From: Roseiarcus fermentans
Lineage (GTDB): Bacteria; Pseudomonadota; Alphaproteobacteria; Rhizobiales; Beijerinckiaceae
Direction of reading: 5' to 3'
DNA: 64,000 nucleotides
Assembly (NCBI RefSeq): GCF_003315135.1
Contig: NZ_QNRK01000005.1
Span: 158,281-222,280, forward strand
In this document: piece after piece, positions 59,269 to 64,000 of the stretch
Position numbering within the stretch: the stretch's first letter is position 1
Layout: each line of letters starts with the position of its first letter
The notes under the pieces: generated by a model
The model's input: only the letters and a program-made list of their open reading frames with translations
Database searches by the model: none
Told to the model about the DNA's origin: nothing
Position numbers and translations under genes: made by a program

Positions 59269-59898
59269 CTACGCCCTGACCCGCGCCGATTCGACGATCC
59301 GCGCCGCCTCGGCGACCGCGGCTTCGACGCCGAGCGGCGTCGTGTCGAGCCGCACGGCGTCCTCCGCCGGCCGCAACGGCGCGGCGGTCCGCTCCGAATC
59401 GCGGGCGTCGCGCTTCTGGATGTCGGCGAGGATCGCGGCGTAATCGGCCCGCTCGCCGCGCTGCGCCAGTTCCAGCGCCCTGCGCTGCGCGCGCGCCGCG
59501 GCGCTCGCGGTGACGAAGATTTTGACGTCGGCGCGCGGGCAAACCACGGTGCCGATGTCGCGGCCGTCGAGCACCGCGCCGCCGGGCCGCGCCGCGAAGG
59601 CGCGCTGAGCCTCGAGCAGGGCGTGGCGCACGCCCGGCATCGCCGCGACGATCGAGGCCGCTTCGCCCATCTCGCGGCTGCGCAGCACGACCTCGTCGAA
59701 ATCGGTGAGGCCGAGGCCCCGCGCCGCCGCGACCGCCGCTGATTCGTCGTAAAGGTCGCGGTCCGCGCCGATCAGCGCCGCCGCCGTCGCGCGGTACAAG
59801 AGACCCGTGTCGAGATGCGGCAGGCCGTAGAGCGCGGCGAGGCGGCGGGCGATCGTGCCCTTGCCCGACGCCGCCGGGCCGTCGATGGCGATGATCAT
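59269..59898 (-). CDS. cmk: Cytidylate kinase
   Basis: Phosphorylates CMP and dCMP. The 209-residue protein starts [20 protein letters not shown] with the P-loop, then [25 protein letters not shown] and [20 protein letters not shown], all conserved. The start at 59898 gives the normal length; the upstream frame has no homology. In many bacteria cmk precedes rpsA, but no rpsA lies beside it here. Confidence 0.95.
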   Translation of the reverse strand: MIIAIDGPAASGKGTIARRLAALYGLPHLDTGLLYRATAAALIGADRDLYDESAAVAAARGLGLTDFDEVVLRSREMGEAASIVAAMPGVRHALLEAQRAFAARPGGAVLDGRDIGTVVCPRADVKIFVTASAAARAQRRALELAQRGERADYAAILADIQKRDARDSERTAAPLRPAEDAVRLDTTPLGVEAAVAEAARIVESARVRA

Positions 59899-60121
59899 CG
59901 AAGCGCGCTCAATCTCCAGAAGGGGGCCGACCGCCCGTCGCCGGCTCATAAAACGCCGCCGCGCCCGTGTCGAGCGACGGCTGTCGCGCGACGGCTTGGC
60001 GCGGGCGTTCGCCAGGCGCTAAGGTGTGACGATCGACGGGGTCCGGTTTCCGCGGGCGGCCTGGAAAAACAAGCGCTCCCGCGGCCCCGCAGGTCCGTGA
60101 CCGGGGCGGATGTCGGGGCGT

Positions 60122-60160
60122 CGCTTGCAGCCGCGCTCGGAACGAGCGCGGCTGCAAGCG
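60122..60160. repeat. Perfect 18-bp inverted repeat ahead of an MFS gene
   Basis: Arms 60122-60139 and 60143-60160 are exactly complementary with a gaa loop. It sits 22 bases upstream of the transporter start, within the likely leader RNA, and would hide or delay the ribosome-binding region only if extended; the gaaggga site lies beyond it. It could be a REP-like hairpin or a cis-regulatory element. Confidence 0.55.
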
Positions 60161-60182
60161 GCGCGGGGAAGGGAGGGCGCAC

Positions 60183-61397
60183 ATGACTCTGACAGGACCG
60201 CAGATCCGCACGATCGTCGCCGCCTACCTCGGCTGGACGCTCGACGCCTTCGACTTCTTCGTGCTGACCTTCGTCATCAAGGACATCGCCAAGGAGTTCG
60301 GCGTCGAGGTGTCGGCCGTCGCCTACGCGCTGTTCCTGACGCTGGCGATGCGCTTCATCGGCGCCTTCCTGTTCGGCCGGCTCGGCGACCGGTGGGGCCG
60401 GAAGCCCGCGCTGATGCTGGACATATTGTGCTATTCGATCATCGGCGCCGCCGCGGCCTTCTCGCCCAACCTGACGGTTTTCCTCGTCCTGCGGGCGCTG
60501 TTCGGCGTGGCGATGGGCGGCGAATGGGGGCTCGGCAGCTCGCTCGCGATGGAGTCGATCCCGCCGCAGACGCGCGGCATGGTGTCGGGCGTCCTGCAAT
60601 GCGGCTATCCGAGCGGGTTTCTGCTCGCGGCCGTCGCCTACGGCCTCCTCTACGGCCGCACGTTCGGCGATTACACATTCGACTGGCGGGCGATGTTCCT
60701 GCTGAGCGTCCTGCCGGCCTTCGTCGTGCTGTTCATCCGCGCGGCCGTGCCGGAGTCGCCGGCCTTCGAAGCGTCGCAAACGCGCGCGAAGCCGAAGCTC
60801 TGGGCCACGGTCAGGCAAAACGGCAAGCTCGTGGTCTACATGGTCGTGCTGATGATGGCGTTCAACCTGTTCAGCCACGGCACGCAGGACCTCTATCCGA
60901 CCTTTCTCCAGAAGCAGCGCCACTTCGACCCGGCGACGGTGAGCTTCATCGCCATCGTCGCCAACCTCGGCGCCATCGCCGGCGGACTGAGCTTCGGCTA
61001 CTTTTCGGAAAAGATCGGGCGGGTGAACGCGATCACGATCGCGGCGCTGCTCGCCCTGCCGGCGTTGCCGTTCTGGGCCTTTTCGACGACGCCGGCGATG
61101 CTCGCCGCCGGCGCCTTCGTCATGCAGATCGCGGTGCAAGGCGCCTGGGGGGTGATCCCCGCGCATCTCAACGAGCTCGCTCCCGGCGCGGCGCGCGCCA
61201 CCATCCCGGCCTTCGTCTATCAGGCCGGCAACTTCCTCGCCTCCTACAACGGCCCGTTCCAGGCGCGGATCGCCGAGGCCAACGGCGGCGACTACGCCTA
61301 TGCGCTGGCGCTGGTGGCGGGGATCGTCGCGGTCGCCATCGTCGTCGTGATCCGCTTCAGCCCGGAGCGGCGCGGCGAGCCTCTGACGGCGCATTGA
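60183..61397 (+). CDS. MFS transporter (SHS-type, sialate/lactate-like)
   Basis: A 404-residue, 12-segment carrier. Its start (VAAYLGWTLDAFDFFVLTF) and motif A (FGRLGDRWGRKPALMLDI) match the sialate:H+/lactate symporter family, as does MGGEWGLGSSLAMESIP. These carry monocarboxylates or sugar acids. It has a ggaagggagg site before the ATG. It lies between cmk and the methyltransferase gene (convergent). Substrate unknown. Confidence 0.85.
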   Translation: MTLTGPQIRTIVAAYLGWTLDAFDFFVLTFVIKDIAKEFGVEVSAVAYALFLTLAMRFIGAFLFGRLGDRWGRKPALMLDILCYSIIGAAAAFSPNLTVFLVLRALFGVAMGGEWGLGSSLAMESIPPQTRGMVSGVLQCGYPSGFLLAAVAYGLLYGRTFGDYTFDWRAMFLLSVLPAFVVLFIRAAVPESPAFEASQTRAKPKLWATVRQNGKLVVYMVVLMMAFNLFSHGTQDLYPTFLQKQRHFDPATVSFIAIVANLGAIAGGLSFGYFSEKIGRVNAITIAALLALPALPFWAFSTTPAMLAAGAFVMQIAVQGAWGVIPAHLNELAPGAARATIPAFVYQAGNFLASYNGPFQARIAEANGGDYAYALALVAGIVAVAIVVVIRFSPERRGEPLTAH

Positions 61398-61457
61398 GCG
61401 CGCCAGCCGTCGGCCGTCGGGTCGCCGGTCGCGGGGAAGCGCGGCCCGGCCTCGCCG

Positions 61458-62303
61458 TCACGGCGTCGCCATGCGGACGACGTGACCGCCCGGCCCCGAA
61501 CGCGGCTTGATCGGAACCGCCGGCAGGTAACGCTCGACCAGGGCGGCGCGGTCCAGGTCTTCGATCTCCGAAAACCCCATCGCCCGCGCCCGCTCGTGCA
61601 GGGCGGCGGTGTCGAGAAACGAACGGAACGGCTCACCCTGCGCGGCGACGCGGTCGGCCAGCTCGCCATGGAAAGCCCGCGTTCCAGCCTCCTCGATCGC
61701 ATCCGGCGGATTGGCGTAGTCGAACACCACCTCCGCGCCGCCGGGGAGCTGCGTCAGCGATCGAAGCGTCGCGGCGATCGCGCCCTCGGTCAGGTAGGGG
61801 GTTACGCCGAGCCACAGCACAAAGGTCCGGCGGCTGGGGTCGAGCCCGCCGGCGACGAGCGCCTCGGTCATGTCGCCGTGCTCGAAATCATGCGCCACGA
61901 ATGCGAGATGCGCCGGCGCGTCGATTCCGGCCGCGGCGAGGCGCGCGCGCTTGTCGCGCTGGGTCGCCGGATGATCGAGCTCGAAAACCCGCAAGCCGTC
62001 GCTCGGCTCGACCCGGTAGGCGAACGTGTCCAGTCCGGCGCCGAGGACGAGGACCTGCCGGACGCCGGCTCGAATCGCGCGGCGCGCCGAATCCTCGGCG
62101 AAGCGGCTGCGCATGGCCACGAACAGGCGCAGGGCGCGTCGTTCCGGCCGCGCTTTGGCGCGCGCAATCTCCTCGTCCGCGTCCCGGCCGAGAATGCGCA
62201 GGGCGAGCGGATCGGCGAACACGATCCCGCCGTCGAGCGCCTGATGCGCCGCCCGGTGTCCCGCCGCCCCGAGCGCCGTGCGGCTCGCTTCACCGTGTTT
62301 CAT
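61458..62303 (-). CDS. Class I SAM-dependent methyltransferase (leucine carboxyl methyltransferase type)
   Basis: A 281-residue protein of the LCMT/TIGR00027 group. Signs are the start EASRTALGAAGHRAAHQAL, motif I as VLVLGAGLDTFAYRV, the acidic contact FELDHPATQRDKRARL, and TFVLWLGVTPYLTEGAI. Some relatives make O-methylated polyketide intermediates; the substrate here is unknown. It reads leftward between the MFS gene and trmD (divergent from trmD). Confidence 0.8.
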   Translation of the reverse strand: MKHGEASRTALGAAGHRAAHQALDGGIVFADPLALRILGRDADEEIARAKARPERRALRLFVAMRSRFAEDSARRAIRAGVRQVLVLGAGLDTFAYRVEPSDGLRVFELDHPATQRDKRARLAAAGIDAPAHLAFVAHDFEHGDMTEALVAGGLDPSRRTFVLWLGVTPYLTEGAIAATLRSLTQLPGGAEVVFDYANPPDAIEEAGTRAFHGELADRVAAQGEPFRSFLDTAALHERARAMGFSEIEDLDRAALVERYLPAVPIKPRSGPGGHVVRMATP

Positions 62304-62451
62304 GGGCGCCTAAGGTATGGGAGTCGAGGGCGCGTGTCGAGGCGGATGGGCGCGGTCGCCGGCAGGGCCGTTCCCCGCCGGGGCGGCGGCGCGACACGCC
62401 GTCCGGCGTTTTCATTGGCGTGCGCCTCGCGCGACCGATTATGACAGGCCC

Positions 62452-63147
62452 ATGTTCCGCGCCACCCTGCTCACCCTGTTCCCGTCGATGTTCCCCGGGC
62501 CGCTCGGCCAGTCGCTGGCCGGCGACGGACTGGCGCGCGGGCTCTGGGCGCTGGAGGCGCGCGATATCCGCGAGCAGGGCCTGGGAAAACATCGCGCCGT
62601 CGACGACACGCCGGCGGGCGGCGGGCCGGGCATGGTGATGCGCGCCGACGTGCTCGCCGCGAGCCTCGACGCCGCGGCGCAGCCGGACGATCCGCGCCCG
62701 CGCCTGATCATGAGCCCGCGCGGAAAACCGTTTTCGCAAGGACTCGCCCGCGCCTGGGCGGCGGGGCCGGGCCTCGTCATCCTGTGCCCGCGCTTCGAGG
62801 GGGTGGACGAGCGGGTGATCGCGGGCCGCGGACTGATCGAGGTTTCGATCGGCGACTACGTGCTGTCGGGGGGCGAGGTCGCGGCGCTGGCGATCCTCGA
62901 CGCCTGCGTGCGGCTGATCCCCGGCGTGATGGGCAAGGAGGCGTCGGGGGCGGAAGAGAGTTTCGAATCAGGCTTGCTCGAATATCCGCAGTACACCCGC
63001 CCGCGGGAGTGGGAGGGGCTTTCGATCCCCGACGTGCTGCTGTCCGGGGACCATGCGAAGATCGCGGCGTGGCGGCGGGCCGAGGCGGAGCGGATCACGC
63101 GCGAGCGGCGGCCGGACCTGCTGGCGCCGTTCGCCCGAGGGCCTTGA
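62452..63147 (+). CDS. trmD: tRNA (guanine-37-N1)-methyltransferase
   Basis: Methylates G37 next to the anticodon to prevent frameshifting. The 231-residue SPOUT protein has [19 protein letters not shown], the deep knot region [26 protein letters not shown] and [16 protein letters not shown], and the end [15 protein letters not shown]. The ATG at 62452 fits family length. It is not linked to rpsP-rimM (16 kb position) in this window, and no rplS is seen after it. Confidence 0.94.
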   Translation: MFRATLLTLFPSMFPGPLGQSLAGDGLARGLWALEARDIREQGLGKHRAVDDTPAGGGPGMVMRADVLAASLDAAAQPDDPRPRLIMSPRGKPFSQGLARAWAAGPGLVILCPRFEGVDERVIAGRGLIEVSIGDYVLSGGEVAALAILDACVRLIPGVMGKEASGAEESFESGLLEYPQYTRPREWEGLSIPDVLLSGDHAKIAAWRRAEAERITRERRPDLLAPFARGP

Positions 63148-63323
63148 CTCGCCGCAGGGGCATTGCCTCCTGTTCCCGCGCCCGGCGAAACGCCGGCGCG
63201 CGGTCGGCGACCGCGCCGACAGAGACGGACACGCGCGCGGCCGACCGGTGACGGCCGAGCGCGCGCGCATCGTTCAGAGACGGGAAATCCGGGCGCATGA
63301 ACGGCGACCAACCCGCGACCGCG

Positions 63324-63494
63324 TCAGGACGCGCCGCGCATCCGGCCGCGATCGATCTCCCGCACCCGCATTTCGAGGTCGATCAGGTCTCCGGCCTGCT
63401 CAAGGTACGCCGCAGCCCGCTCGTCATCGCTCGGAACGCTCAGGTATTTGAAGATCTGGCGCAGGGCCGTCGTGAGGTCTTGAATGGAACGCAT
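63324..63494 (-). CDS. Small DUF3563-like protein
   Basis: A 56-residue ORF (MRSIQDLTTALRQIFKYLSV...) whose second half (AYLEQAGDLIDLEMRVREID) resembles DUF3563, a short acidic family of alpha- and betaproteobacteria of unknown role. An ATG at 63494 with ggag eight bases upstream is the chosen start; the open frame upstream is not coding-like. It lies after trmD on the opposite strand. Confidence 0.55.
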   Translation of the reverse strand: MRSIQDLTTALRQIFKYLSVPSDDERAAAYLEQAGDLIDLEMRVREIDRGRMRGAS

Positions 63495-64000
63495 GGTCTG
63501 TCTCCGTATTCTGGTTCGAGGGCCAGGCTCCGAAGACGTTTCCGTTACACGATCATCAGCTTTGAACGAGCCATTCTGTTGAGCAGGACCGAGGCGTCTG
63601 TTGCGACACTCTCGGGACACTCGAAACATCATGGGTAAAGCGGGCGATTTCGTGGCGACCGCAGGCGTCGGGACCGGCGCCTGATATGCGCCAAGCGCAT
63701 ATCTTGCAATCGGGCTCCGCGTCCTGTGCAACGGAGCGAACGCTGTGTCGGTCCGACGACTCATTATTTCGACGGCGCGACCCCGGCTCGCGCCCCCTCG
63801 CCGTGCTTCGCATCGGCATCGCCGGGGACGATTACGGCTGGTGGAAGGGGGCAAGCGACAGCCTCGGCAGGCGTGACGGTCGTGTCTCCCGAGGGCGGGG
63901 CGCTTCCGCCGTCATGTGTGGATGGCCCCCGACTTGCAAGAGGCAATTTCAAGCGGATGGACGTACGGCCACTTGCGGTCATGTGTACGGCCTCTGGATT
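63495..64000. other. Right-end region without a supported gene
   Basis: About 500 bases with no ORF I trust. It has a lower GC segment and a clear hairpin, gatatgcgc-caa-gcgcatatc, at 63683-63703. A frame (about 63764-63982, leftward) has biased composition only. The region may belong to a neighbouring gene outside the window. Confidence 0.4.

Noticed and set aside
63764..63982. 72-codon ORF at the right edge
   Set aside because: No start signal, no recognisable family, biased composition only.

Overview
The window reads as chromosomal DNA of a high-GC alphaproteobacterium, most likely of the order Hyphomicrobiales (Rhizobiales). The indicators are the phoR-pst-phoU-phoB block, a hisZ-hisG pair, a PodJ-like polarity protein with Sel1 repeats, rsfS-rlmH-envC-ctpA, and three enzymes of the ethylmalonyl-CoA pathway (crotonyl-CoA carboxylase/reductase, ethylmalonyl-CoA mutase, mesaconyl-CoA hydratase). 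That pathway points to growth on C1 or C2 compounds or to polyhydroxybutyrate turnover. I cannot name the genus from sequence alone.

Layout. 1-2063: the 5' part of an Idh/MocA-type dehydrogenase and the dicarboxylate carrier dctA. 2154-9755: a membrane flippase-like gene, then phoR, pstSCAB, phoU and phoB, a complete phosphate sensing and uptake block. 9834-15813: a cupin gene, hisG/hisZ, a large MscS channel, and a lone Rieske gene. 15974-18971: rimM, rpsP, a GNAT acetyltransferase and ffh. 19362-24387: a small membrane ORF, rsmB, a hydroxypyruvate isomerase-like gene, a strongly structured RNA candidate behind a perfect Crp-type operator, an HtrA-like protein without its catalytic triad, and a LOG-family protein. 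24452-27865: rmlC-rmlD-rmlB-rmlA (dTDP-L-rhamnose). 28043-29989: msrA and small or cupin genes.

30136-32372 is the accessory spot. It holds a frameshifted PIN-toxin remnant, a composite inverted repeat, a HigA-like antitoxin remnant with an in-frame stop, and one AT-rich foreign gene of 541 codons whose N-terminus resembles a PD-(D/E)XK nuclease domain. These sit directly downstream of uvrB. 32420-38824: uvrB, a PEP-CTERM-type surface protein, a transposase remnant, gor, a DUF2059-type protein and rpiA. 38982-46945: the ethylmalonyl-CoA block (ccr divergent from ecm; mch further on), two tandem paralogous membrane proteins resembling Pycsar effectors, an MHS-type transporter, an isochorismatase-like protein that has lost key residues, and a YggT protein. 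47050-49415: tRNA-Ala(CGC), a TPR protein and a quinone oxidoreductase. 49572-55033: rsfS, rlmH, an EnvC-like factor, two tandem S41 proteases and an exported protein. 55049-64000: podJ-like, a MerR regulator, cmk, an SHS-like MFS transporter, a LCMT-type methyltransferase, trmD and a DUF3563-like ORF.

The best candidates for something undescribed are the AT-rich nuclease-like gene (30747-32372), the Crp-promoter plus structured RNA (22162-22370), the tandem Pycsar-effector-like pair (42563-43489), and the two enzyme-family proteins that have lost catalytic residues. All assignments are by reading motifs; no database search was run.
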